A program made the translations under genes and the position numbers. Shown here one piece after another: positions 42,641 through 54,935 of a stretch of DNA of 64,000 bases (position 1 is the first letter of the stretch; the number at the start of each line of letters is the position of its first letter). Source of the stretch: Macrotrachela quadricornifera (lineage: Eukaryota > Rotifera > Eurotatoria > Philodinida > Philodinidae). The stretch lies in NCBI GenBank assembly GCA_022393335.1, contig JAJEKB010021191.1:1-64000 (forward strand), given 5' to 3'. A model generated the notes under the pieces. That model did not search any database and was not told the DNA's origin. It saw nothing but the letters and a program-made list of their open reading frames with translations.

Positions 42641-45600
42641 TCGAAATTGTGATGATTTTAGATGATGGTAATGCGTAATGAAGGCTGAATCTTTCTTTAA
42701 CATAGTCTTCTATGTATTCTCAAATGTACCAATACAAACACAAACAACCTCAATAAATTGATATAAACAATTAGGAAAATAGTCACAAATTCAGTAGAGA
42801 TTTTCACTGTTATGAATGTCATAACTAATGCTCTGCTGATGAAGATACTTTAGATTTTATTCATTGAGAAATTGACTAGAGATAAAATGTATAAGCCCAT
42901 CTCATGGCTTCTCATTTATGAATATGAATATAAATATTAATTGAAAATTCTATAACTTCATTTGAACGTTTAAAACGAAATTTTAAACTTAATGTTTATT
43001 AAAATTTAAGTTAATATCGAAAATCTTAGTGAGTTTAAAATAGGGTTCGCTACATATACAGCTTTTTAATTTTCGTCTTACTTACTGCAATTTGTAGAGT
43101 TCGTTAAATTACAGAGAAAGAACGTTTATTGTTAGCGCTATTAATTAGTTTTTGTTCGAAACAGGACTAATATATTTTGTGTCATTCACAACATGGAATC
43201 CAGTATCGAATAGACAATAGTTAACTAATCGAGATGCACCGGCAACCATTTACAACAGAGAACCATACTGGAAGCGTAGTTAATTTCGATTTTGTGAACA
43301 TTCACAACGCCAATATGAATCAAACCAAACATGTATCATCGTTGATACCGATACATATAAGTATCAGAATGTATGCAAATATCTAGATTGTAAAAATTTC
43401 AAAGCACAACCGATAGAATATTTCTAGTAGAATAAATAAATATTGAATCGTTGAAATAAATTTTAGTTAAGAGTTCGTCATCATTCTTAAGATGTTACTT
43501 CTTTAGTGTATTCCAGCATTCACGAACCTTGCTCGAGCTACAGTCGTATTATTCCTTCAATAAGTGACAATCATTTCATTTTCCCAAAAATGTTGAACTT
43601 TCTCTTTCGTAGACATAAAGTACCTAAGTTTATCTCTACATTCACGATGATCTCTGTAAATTACAGAAACTTTATGTATTTAAAAGATTATTCTCATCAA
43701 TAACTCACATTCTCTATTAAATTTCAGGAAATCTACTTAAAAAAAAATTCAAATTAAAATATTTTATCTTAATTAATACTTAACAGATCGTTACATACGC
43801 TAAGAGGATTAAAAATCTCATATATATCTATCTACACAAAGTATATTAATATCCGATCATTTAATATCGTATCCATATTGTCAGGAATGTTATTATACAT
43901 GATTTTTGAAGCAATATCATACTACAATATAAAATATAAACAATCTGCCATTCAATTAGAACAGTGATTATTCGTCAATTACCGTCAAAAGTTGTAGATA
44001 ACGATATTGAAATTGATCAATGTACATTTATCAGGATAAGAACTTGTCATTTTTCACGTATTTTTATCAGCAAAGAATGACTACAAATTTCCTGAAACAA
44101 GTAACGCTCGTCTGAGGATTCGCTCAGCTCTTTTGCATAGAAATGATGTTTCTGAAAATATCAGCAATTCATTTATTTTGTTAAATTAATTATTAGTTAA
44201 TAAGAAGTAACGTCAGATACGCACCGTCCATTCCTGATTACTTTTGGTCAAGTTTCATGGAAAAAGATTAAGAGTTAAATACTTCATAATTAATTGGTAA
44301 CTAACTAATAAAAGCTAATCTCAAATTTCAATTCTCCATTTTCGATTGTCTCTCTATTTGAGTTTTACAGAAATATATTAAAAAGCAATAATTAATTAGT
44401 AATTAGTAATTGGTTAACAATTAATATTATATTCGAATTCCTGATCCTCGATTACCTTTCGGTTAAATTTTATGAAAAATGAACCATTCACTGAAGTGCG
44501 GACACGCAAGCAATTTAAATTTGCAACACTCTACTCTACGAGAAAGAGAAAAATCAAAGAAAAAAAACAAATAGAGATTTATTTTATATTTGTGGCATGT
44601 ATAGAACAGAAAAAGAAATTTACAGTTTTGCTTGTTGGTCGTCATGATGCAATACCAATAAATAATGATTCATGAAAGTATTTCGAAAGAAATTATATAT
44701 TCTTAACCAGTATGTAAGTAAGATATTTTCCATTAGCATTCATTTAAATTGAAGAGATTTTATTCTATATAAATATCTTTTTAAATTTATTTTAAAAATA
44801 CTAGAAGAAGGAAAATGCATTTATTTATTATATTTATATAAATTTGATGAAATGAATTTATTTTCTACGTAGATTTTGAAAACGATCTAATAGAAGATGA
44901 CGAAGAGTAAGAACACCAATAAAATGAAATATATGTTTATGGAGAGACAACGAACAAGTAATACATGTCGACTACATGCTATTAATAATGCAGTTGGAAG
45001 TTCAATTGTATCTCGAAAAAAGTTTGATTATTTTAAATTTTAAATTCATTTATTATATTTATTATTTATTCTATTTAGATTCTTTGATTATTGTGATGAA
45101 TTTGATATGATACACGGTTGTAAAGGAAGTCGACAATTCTTTTTTATTCATACTAATGACAACATTTTCAGTTTCATTTTAAACAAATTTAATATCCAAA
45201 ATTCATATTATCCTCCAGATAATCCACCTCATCTCAGGTAACAAATTCATTAATTATTTCGATTTTTTTAATATTCTAATTTAATTGAATTCAATTATGA
45301 TTTTGTAGTGAAGATTCATGCAATGATATAATGGCAGTGATCATCTTCGATGACAGTCATGCATGGTGTGCTAAGAAATGTAATAACACTTGGTTCAATT
45401 TGGACTCTTTATCAAATGATCCAGAACCAACTCAATTTCGAAAGATATTTAGTCGACAAGGATTTGGATGGATTGTTCTTTGGAATAATATTAAACCTGT
45501 ATCGAACGATCAATCTTTTGAATCAGACTCAAAAGTAGAAGAACATACAAAGACAAACTCTACCAATCATTCTTTAAAAGTTATATCAAAACGATCATTA

Positions 45601-45814
45601 AAATGTAATAAAATGGAAGAGGAATTCAGTTTTGATGAATCTTCTTCCATATTTGAAACAAATGAGTTAAATCAATCTAATCGATTTGAAATATTATCTT
45701 CTATAGAATAATAATTTCAATAGACCCAGTCAAATGTAAAAATTCTTATCAATTCTGATAGTTAAATCTTTTTTGTTTCATGTGTATGATTGAAATATTT
45801 TTTAAATTGCTAGT
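42641..45814. repeat. Segmental duplication, copy B
   Basis: About 3.2 kb paralogous to 37425-39438 in the same orientation, lengthened by roughly 870 bp at 42900-43765 and 470 bp at 44080-44550. The extra DNA contains no gene or clear inverted ends. Confidence 0.8.
44897..45711 (+). CDS. Josephin-domain deubiquitinase (ataxin-3-like), copy B
   Basis: Three exons (44897-45021, 45079-45237, 45309-45711) join to 228 aa with intron positions identical to copy A (57 and 71 bp). The first intron contains an in-frame TAA, so splicing is needed. Signature: Gln18 and Cys24 in 'MERQRTSNTCRLHAINNAVG', and His112 in 'DDSHAWC'. The third catalytic position is Asp127 in 'WFNLDSL', where copy A and ataxin-3 have Asn. 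Asp can sometimes substitute in cysteine proteases, so activity is uncertain. The tail lacks the 41-residue duplication and is shortened before 'SFDESSSIFETNELNQ'. An in-frame TAG lies two codons before the ATG. Tandem paralogue of the gene at 38356. Confidence 0.85.
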
Positions 45815-48800
45815 GTGTGTTGATCATAAAATATCTTAATGTTAATAAAAAGAAACGAACGAATGTTTTCATTTTATTTTACAAATAAATCATCGTGTTT
45901 ATTGACCGATACAAATACAAGAAAAATTGTTCCATTGTCGTGTTTTTTGTTTGTGATTAGACATGCATCAATTAAAAACCGAGATTTTTCTTACAATAAA
46001 AATAATACAATTTCAATAAGAATTTAAATTTAAGTTATTATTTTATTTATCGAGAGAATATCAATGAAATTAATTAAATCCATTCACTTCAATGTCTCGA
46101 TAACGTTGCTTATTCAACATTGCATGATAATTAGGATCGTCATTTTCTTGCTAATCTATAGGGTTCTTAATTGTAAATAGATTGTGCGTTTGTTTTTACT
46201 GGTGAAGAGATCAAATGCTTAAATATGAAAGACATTCAAACGAATTTCTGAGAAAATTAAAGGATTAAACAAAACAATCTACTTATCGTTCATTATATAT
46301 TCAGCAAAAAAACAACGTGCATGAATTCAAAGAAACAAATATTCACTCCAATCATTCTTTACAAAAAAGTGATTTTATATTTTATCGCTATTTATATTAT
46401 CCTGTTCATTTGAAAGAAAATTCGATTATTCATTCATTGTGTATGAAAACCCGACCGATACTGTGCAGTTCATGGCAATATTCGATACATCAGATCTGGA
46501 TTTGATTAGTTTAGTCACGACATTATAGTGCTGTGGACCAAAATATACGTACTAATGTGTGTTCTCTCATTTGAATATAGATCTACAAGGAAAGAACATG
46601 ATAGATCACTCGTGACTCATGGATGGATGGATGTCCTAAAAAATTTTTCAAAATTTTGTTTGAAAGCTTAGAAGCTGTTCTTTCAAAATCAGTCCATATA
46701 AGGGCATATCAGAAGATTATGACAAAAACAAAAAGGAAGTCGAAACTTATGAAATACCCTTTATTCTATCGTATTATTGCAACAATATAATTATAGTGAT
46801 TAAACAATTCTTATAATATTCTTCATGTTTATTTGAACTATAGTTAGCCCATCGACATTTTGACCGCGTTACTGATCAACCGACAGACAGACACAGGTGA
46901 ATTTCCGTTGCTAGATCCTAACCTTTCAGCATAAGAAATAATGAATTATATGATCTGTAAGCATTACAAAAAAAACTGTCTTTATTTTTGAAATACATAA
47001 CAATCAAATAATAATTATTGGTGATGTTGCTATTGAGTGTGTAACAGGTTGAATTGATTGATATGATAAAATTAAGAATGAGATCCATGAGACAGAAGAG
47101 AACTATAACTTCGCGTATAGATAAATGATTTGAGCGTCAACGACATGACACAAGTTCGAACACTGTGAGAAGAATTTTTCTCGTTCATTTGTCATTAATA
47201 ACCAATGATAATTGTTAAAATCTCTTTGCTTATAATTAGAAGTACCTTCTTGAGATTTTGACACGAATGAGCGTAATTGACCATGTTGATTACAGGTATG
47301 TTATTTTTATTCATCAAACCCCCCCCCCCCTCTAAGGTAATATAAAAACGAAAAGAATTGTCTATCCTTTAAGCTGAAGAATAAACTGAACCTTCTCATA
47401 TCCTGATTCTTCTGATTTTTGTAAGTTTATCACTCAGTTGGGTAAAATTAAAAAGTAGAGATCATACTTAAAGCTTAAAACATTGGAATTAGTCATATAT
47501 TAATGTTAATAAAGATATCATTGTAAGAGTTTGGTCAAAAAATAAATATATAAGATCTTAGTATGATTATGCAATGCATCATGGTACAACAGTATCTACC
47601 ATGTACCAAAAATTTCTTAATCTGAATGTTATATTATATCAGGTATGTTCACCCAAGGTTGTCATAGAAAATTAGATAAATTACTTTGAAGAAAATGGGA
47701 ATAAAATGGATTTAGAGAGTGTAGACTTTCGAAAAATAAGTGCATATATGTTATAAGTTTTAGCATTTTTGTGTAAATGAGCTAACGATACAATTATATG
47801 TCGCTTCTCTTTTGTTCTATGCTACTTATGTTTTTTTTGTATTGATCTTGTTGAAGGGTTTTCTCCTCAGGAAAATCAATTTTGAGATTTATAAATATTC
47901 TGATAGTCCTTTCAATGGACTTTAAGCTGGCATAATATTTTTTGTCAAAAGAAGAGCATTAATTTTTCTCTAGTGACTTTTTTCGTAAAGTTTTCTATAA
48001 ACTGTGGAAAATTCAAAACATTGTTTTGTTATTTTTCTCAAAATCAGTTATGTTGAGCATAACAGTTACGCGGACGGTTCTCGCTCCATAATTGCTGTAT
48101 ATAAAAGTGGTAATGTTTCTTTATGCTATATAGTACCCATCTCAAGCTAGGTCGTACTAAGTCCGATTTTTGAAATTTTCTTTTAACGAAATAAAGAACT
48201 TAGATTTTTAATCTTAATTACCGAATTTTTGGTCACGAATCAGAGAATTTTTCGAAAAAGTTTTTTTTTAAAATTAAACAATGGAAAATTAAAAAAACAG
48301 GCTCTACTGTGACCTAACTCTATTCTCTATGATAGTAACACTCTGCTAGTTAAAAACCATTCCGACATGTTTGACTGAGAGAGGGAACCCTTAAATTCTT
48401 TGATCTGTGTTAGTAATGATTTGGTGATATTATATTCATAGTGCTCACGATGCCATTTTTCGATTAATGATCTAGAGCAGTAATATTTCTTCAACTAGTA
48501 AATACGACGTGGCAACAACATTATAAAATGAATTAATAAATAGACCATGAGAAACTAGGTGGATACAGATCATCTACTCGAGAGTTTTCTAGTAGTCTAG
48601 TGAAAGCAATAATTGAATTGTTTAGCCTACTTGTTTTTAGTGTTATACAAAAGACTGAGTAAAATTCTTTTTTATACTTTGAAATTCAAAGCGTCCGTTC
48701 AGATGGTATTCTAATATAGGTTCGAATCGAAACCGTTTCGAGACTTTTTGCGTTTAGTAATTAATCGTGCAAATTTAGTTTCGGTACTTTTCAAGCAAAC

Positions 48801-49132
48801 TTCAAAATATCCATAACTCATAGAAATACCTTGACTCTGATTATTTTTGATCAAACTTTATGGAAAAATAATTACAGATTTAGATTCTTTGACTCTAACA
48901 ATCTTTAATACAACTTCATAACTACGCACATGACTCCATATAAGACCACAAGGTCACAAATTCATTTCATTTCATATGATGCTTTTTGCATGAGTTCTTG
49001 TATGCAACAAAGAAAGTGATACAAGTGTCTAGATTATTTTATTACGGTCTCGTACAGTATTTATTTTATTTGAAATTTAAAGTAGATAGTATCGTACAGT
49101 TCACTATTCTTTTGTCAATGAACAGTTTTATT
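45815..49132. other. Gene-poor region
   Basis: About 3.3 kb with no supportable gene. It holds a run of C at about 47321-47332, and at 47870-47960 a segment about 80% identical by eye to the reverse complement of 12395-12480 in the TTAA element (landmarks TCAATTTTGAGATTTAT, TCTGATAGTCC, GCTGGCAT). Confidence 0.4.
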
Positions 49133-52010
49133 TTATATTTTTCGAATGCAAATACCATATGGCCGTACGTCTTCTTCGCTTGGACTAACCCAATAATCTT
49201 CTGTTTCTGCTTCAGCTTGACATTTTATTGAATTTGCACGATTTACTCGGTTTTGAAAGACAACTATATACTGCTCATTGTTATAAATAAATTTTTTTGC
49301 ATATTTTTCTGCCAGATGAGGATCTGGAGTCGAATAGACTCCATGAGTAAATGTAACTCGTTTTCCTTGTGTTGAAGCATTACCACTCTGAGCAATCGTC
49401 TTATTTTTATAGTCACCAGTTCCATGATACGATACAGGCCATTCGCCCTGACCATTATCACAACCTATCCATCGCATATTTTCATACTTACCGGATACAT
49501 TGAGAGCAAATCGTTTAAACCCACATGGGCGAATATATTTCTCATTACCTCGTATAAATGTTTCGTTAACATCTTTTATATTTGTAAAGTCATAATTATG
49601 TACTGGATCTAAGCTTGTAAAATCCAGAATAACTGGCTTGGTAGCATGTGACGTTGCTACGAGATGAATTGTGTCTCCAGAGGTCATATTATAGTTTAAC
49701 ATGGTTTTACCGTCTTCTAACTGTTTTCCGTTATATATAAGACGTTGTTTACTAGGTAATACTCCTTTCAATTCATGAACGCATGCTCTAATTTCTTCAA
49801 TTTTGGCATTTTGCTTTACGTCGCATTCAATGATTGGATGATTTAACATCTTAATAAGTAAAAAACATCGATTGTTGGCTCTTGAAGTAGCAGCTGCATC
49901 ACCAACTGGACCGTATGAATATGTTGTTTTATGATGATCAAACACGGAAACCTTTTCTACCTGGTCAGAATTAGAACCATTTGTACTCAGCGGTATACCC
50001 ATAATTGCTGAAAATGCAGCAGTCAGCAAACCTGAATCCGCTTGAACGGGTGTATCACCCGTCATTACTGGATATGAAATTCTCTAAAAAAGGTTCAATG
50101 TAGACTGTTCATGAAAAAGTACAATATATTTCTGCGGCATTGAATACAAATGATTACGTAACAAGAAGCAAATAGGTACTTGTCTGAATAATTAGAAATA
50201 TCTCCTGAAACTGTCTTCTCACAAAACTTATTTCTCTTGCTATTAATATCAGTAACAGATTTCAAAGAACAAATATCTTTGGAGAGGTCTCAAGAATTCT
50301 GCACTGCTTTTGAAAGATGTGTTCCTTTTTCACTTCATATATTAACTGATATTTTTCATATTTTCTTACTGGTTCTTTTTCAATCAGAGATGCAACACTG
50401 TTGTTGTTACTTGGAACTGGGTTATTGGATTGACTTGTGTTGGAAGTAATTTGTTCCATAACTTGATCTTTCTCGACTGCTGAAAAGAAATATTTGATTA
50501 TTAACATGGAAAGAAGATTTTAACAGAGAAAAATGTTTGACAATTCAGATAAAACTTATGCATACATATACAAAATAGACAACGCAAGATTTTGTGAATG
50601 TAGATGCTTAGTGCTGAAAAAGTTTTACTTTTGTCTGTTTTTCAGAAAATACGCAATTACTTTTTAACATGTTACCTCTACCGTGTTCTTAGCACATGCA
50701 TATATGTAAAAGTAGAACGTAATTGAAGACGTCAAAGATTATGCGAATCTTTGATAATAGGAATAGAATTGTAAATAATGCTAGTGTTTTCCAAGGGGTA
50801 TGACAAGGTAAGAACATCCACACCGATATCCTGAAAAATATCGGTCAGTGATTTCCGTCAACTAACGACACATTGTTAGAGGTTCGGTGGGTGTGGAAGT
50901 GAGAGTGAATAAATGTTTGTATGATATTAATCTAGTACTTCCACTCACACTCATATTCCATTACTATTTTTGCCATCATTCATTTGAATATTCGCCTTTT
51001 CCCCACTTCCAACTTTATCATTTGAGCTTACCTAAATTTGTGTCCATTGGAATTGTTTCGACAACAGTTGTCGTCGATGATATTGGTTTTGTTGTTGTTG
51101 AAGTCGAATTCGATATTGGCAGTTCATGTTTTTGAGGAAGACCAATAATATTTTGTATTGCTTGGAATAATGGTTGATATTTAACTGGTGGTATTTTGCC
51201 TTTAACGGATTCAATTCCTGCTAACCAACCATTTTCCATCATATTATCAATTGCTAAGGCATAAAGACTTGGTTTTGTATCTTGAATTTTATATTGTTGA
51301 AATAGTTCTGATACTTTTTCGCTATAATACATGCGTAATGCAAGAAATAATGGTGAAGCAGGATCATTTATTTGTTCTTTCAAATCATCTGGGGAAATAT
51401 ATTGTTCGAAATGATGACAACCTTTTTTTCCTTCTCTGGTGACGGTATTAAATAATTCAGTAAAAACAGACTCATTTTTCAAGCAATTATCATCAATACC
51501 ATCAAATAACAATGGTAAGACGATCGCTAACATCGAATATGTTTTAGTATATTTAATACCATATTCAGCTGTATGTCGTAAAACCGTTTCAAAGTGATCG
51601 TTATTTTTATCTTTGACCTTGTTAATGAATTCCCGTATTGTCGGTTGACTTTCACAAACTGTCTTCCACCTCGCATAAACATTCTGCTTTAGTAGTTTTA
51701 ATAAAGTCGGTTTATCATCTGAATGATCATCGGTAGTGTTCATTGCAGCTGAATAAATCTCAGGGATAAGAACTTTTTGATACTTAGCTAATGCTTGAAG
51801 ACCATTTGTAAGTAAATCATAAATGATCTGGTCTTTTTCTTCATTGTCTTCCAACTTCAAAATCTGGCTGATTTTTTCTGCTAGATCGTTATTATTTGAT
51901 ATGTCAGACGATGTCATGACGTCAAATCCTGCAGCGTTTGCACTAGAACTTGTAGCTGTTAATACTTCCGAGATAGGTTCGAGTTTAGAATCTGTTTCGT
52001 TAGAAGCCAT
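49133..52010 (-). CDS. Ubiquitin-like domain plus PARP-like domain protein (UBL-ART)
   Basis: Three exons on the minus strand (51032-52010, 50370-50479, 49133-50083), phases 1 and 0, introns 552 and 286 bp (GTAAGC and GTAAGA donors), join to 679 aa. Residues 1-327: Ser/Thr-rich start, then a helical region without a recognised family ('TLLKLLKQNVYARWKTVCE', 'GWLAGIESVKGKIPPVKYQ'). Residues 328-435: Ser/Asn/Thr-rich linker. Residues 436-506: ubiquitin-like fold with 'SKQRLIYNGKQLEDGKTML' and 'GDTIHLV'. Residues 515-679: a domain with 'GEWPVSYHGT' (His583 region), 'THGVYSTPDPHLAEKYA' (Tyr613 region), 'YIVVFQNRV', 'DYWVSPSEEDVRPYGICI'. This recalls the His-Tyr-Glu layout of PARP-type ADP-ribosyltransferases (inference; HGT and YSTP align with PARP HG and Y). 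Probable role: ubiquitin- or ADP-ribose-linked signalling. A poly(A) signal overlaps the stop. Confidence 0.8.
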
Positions 52011-54764
52011 CGAAACTTTTTTGGGTTAATCAATTTCTTTTGCTGCTAAAATAGAAATAATAGTCCACGCAATAAGAAAAACAGTAATGCCCAGGCAGAC
52101 AAAGCTAAAAAAACGGTGAAATACGCATAGAAATTGTAACGAAAATAAAATGCGGAGACGCACAAAATAACGTTCAATTTAGCCAGTTAACGAGTAATTA
52201 CGGAGTAAATTTTAACGCAGTAGAACGCTTTCTGAAAAATGTCGTATTTACGCTGCTTGAACGTACTTTTACGGGTTTTTTTGAATGTCATGTCTGCATG
52301 GGTGGGCGTATTCAAAACGTTGTCTCTTCTTTGTCTGACACGTAGAGTTGAATGTCGAAATCATTGACTCTTTAATTACGGAAATCTGGCCATTGATATT
52401 GATTTCAGGTCTGTCTTAACCTTCCTGGTATGCCAATTATATTTGCGCTATATACACATAAAAAATATTTCAGAAGTTCTGAAACACTTTTAGAACGAAG
52501 CACTTTAGAAAAGCTTCAGGACTTCTGAAATACCCTTTATCTGACTTCTGAAGTAAACCCCTCCTCATAATAGAAGCCTCTGGGAGCTTCTAAACTGTCA
52601 TGCGTCCAAAATCATTAGACAAGGCTTTTATTATGTCCCACGATTTTGTGAAACTCACATATAAAAATATGAGTGTAAATTTTAAGGTGAAATTATTGCC
52701 TCTTCGTCCCCCCCCCCCCCCCTTCACTTCCCTACCTCCATTACAGACAGACACGATACAGAGATTGATTCCTGTGTTTATTTAGCTGGTATCCAATTGT
52801 TCAATGATATGTAAGTTCCACAGTTTAGCCCGAAAATGGCTGTGTTAACAAGCATTTTCAAAGATTTCAAGTCCCGAAGCTTTTCGAGATTTACTATTGA
52901 CAGATAAGAATTTCATACATTTTTACTTTTCAATCTTGCAATTTTTAAGATGTATTTTGAAAATCACTGATTAAAAGTTTTCAAAAATAATTTCAAAAAG
53001 CTTTTAAAATGCGGTAACTTCTAATATCTTTGAGAAAGAGACTCCTACGCAAGGGGCTTCTATTACAAGAGGAAGTTTAATTTCTCTAACTTCTTTGAAA
53101 TTATTCTAAAATAAATTTACCCTTACTTTATTATTAAAACTGGATGTATTACTAAAATTATAATGGCCTGAAACTGTAAGTATCACGTATTTTGGCAAGT
53201 GTGTCGGTCGTGTGTTTTTTAAGAAAATGATTCAGTATTTGGTAGCGCAAAACAACAAAATTTGAAATGACTTTGCTTTTCTTCCTTTCTCTTTTTCTTC
53301 TTCCTTCTTTTTCTTCCTTTCTGTTTTTGTTCGTTTCTCTTTCTTCTTTTCCTTTTTTGTTCTTTTCTCTTTTTCTTTTTCTCTTTCTTCCCCATCATGC
53401 ATTCAATAAAGAAAAGTTGTATGTAGCCAAAGCAAAAGAATCAAGATAAAGAACACTTCAAAAACTATTGCCAATAAAACACACAAACTGTAAGTGATAA
53501 AATAGATTTTTATATACATTGTTTACACAAGAATAAAAAAAAAACCTTTGGTCGCAGAATTTAATATGTTTGAAACACATTTCAGATGTATTCTCTATGT
53601 AGCAATTGTTGTGAGAATGTCAGTGACGAATGAACACCGTTGTATCTCATCTGTTAATGTGAAATTTTAAGAACTATTGAACAAATCTTTGAGGTATTGT
53701 TAAGTATATTTTCAAAAATATACGCACTTGGGATCGCCCTTTTCTGGTTTTAGGTTTCAAAGTGGGAGAAAGATCTATTTCATGACCTATTGTTTTTAAT
53801 CCCGTTGGACGACATTTGATAGAATGAAAAAAAGCATATGAATCATAGTACTTCTATGGCATTATTCTCAAAAAAACACTCTATATACAAAGTAATCATT
53901 CCGATTGAAGTGTATGAAATTTTCCAACTAAGTCAAGTTGGAAAAAAAGTGCCATCATTGGTTTCTTTCAAATGATGCAATAACACGCTCAGGATGGAGA
54001 ATTAGACTGTCGTATTCCGTCAAATCCTATAGAAGCCTATTTAGACATGTGCAGAATCAATCCTACTCTCGGTCATTAGGACTGGAACCAAAAAATAAGA
54101 CTTCACCGAGACTAAGGTAGGGACTTAAAAAGGTTACTGGAATTGAATCAGAACATAATTCAAGTGTTGTCGACTAAATAAATTGTAAAAAACGAGTATT
54201 GAGAAATTATTTTAGGTGTAATAGAAAGAAATTTTGACTAGTTTTCTCTAGATTAGGACCTAAACTCGGATCAAGATCATCAAACTAAAGTCGGTGAAAC
54301 CGGAATCGAGACCACAAATGAAACTTAATCGAAACCGGGACCCACATGTGGACTAAATAAAAAAATCAGCGAGACCAAAAAAAAATTGGTCCTGTACATG
54401 TCTCAATCTGCCAAGTTTCTGCTGGGAAACCAAATGCATCCTGTAGGATAAATTGCTCATTCATCAACTGTTTACTTTATGCTAATTTTTCTATAGGTTA
54501 TAGTACTCGTGAAGTATTATAATCCATAGAAAAACTCTTACAAGTCTGAGACATTGTAGAAACAACATGATAAAAAATAGAACTGGGATAGTCAAACAGA
54601 CTTATTAGCATAAATCCATGTTGTTCGGATCGGTCAGGAATGAATCTAACTAAACAAAAAGAACTATCTATTTGAAATCAATACTTACTGTTCAGTTTAA
54701 TATTGAGATTGATTTAGATAAAGAAAAGAATATTGTTATCTAAAATAAATATTTACTATTTAGA
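52011..54764. other. Repeat-rich intergenic region
   Basis: About 2.75 kb without a gene. Contains an imperfect repeated phrase around ACTTCTGAAATACC and GAAGC(T)TCT (about 52470-52590 and 53030-53080), a run of about 14 C at 52707, and a T/C-rich tract at 53265-53392 (TTTCTTCC and TTTTTCTT words) that produces a spurious 60-codon frame. Confidence 0.4.
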
Positions 54765-54935
54765 TTGAGGGTGAGGCGATAGCGAATACATAGAGTGTCA
54801 GTAGTTGTACATATCACGGAAGCACACAGACGCACAGGGCTTATGATCTGGAAGAGCGTGCCAATCTCCGTATGTGTTTTCGTGATATGCACATCTATTG
54901 GCACTCTCTATATGTGTTGTCGCCTCATTCTCAGT
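54765..54935. mobile_element. Small palindromic MITE
   Basis: 171 bp. The left arm ATTGAGGGTGAGGCGA with CATAGAGTGTC and CATATCACG is mirrored by CGTGATATGC, GGCACTCTCTATATG and TCGCCTCATTCTCAGT. Arms are about 65 bp with scattered mismatches and the loop is about 45 bp. No gene, no clear target duplication. Confidence 0.7.

Noticed and set aside
44463..44675. Open frames on both strands just upstream of Josephin copy B
   Set aside because: They lie in extra DNA specific to copy B, overlap each other antisense, and have no features.
53267..53449. 60-codon Phe/Leu/Ser-rich open frame
   Set aside because: Produced by a T/C-rich simple tract; the protein is low complexity and no other gene sign exists.
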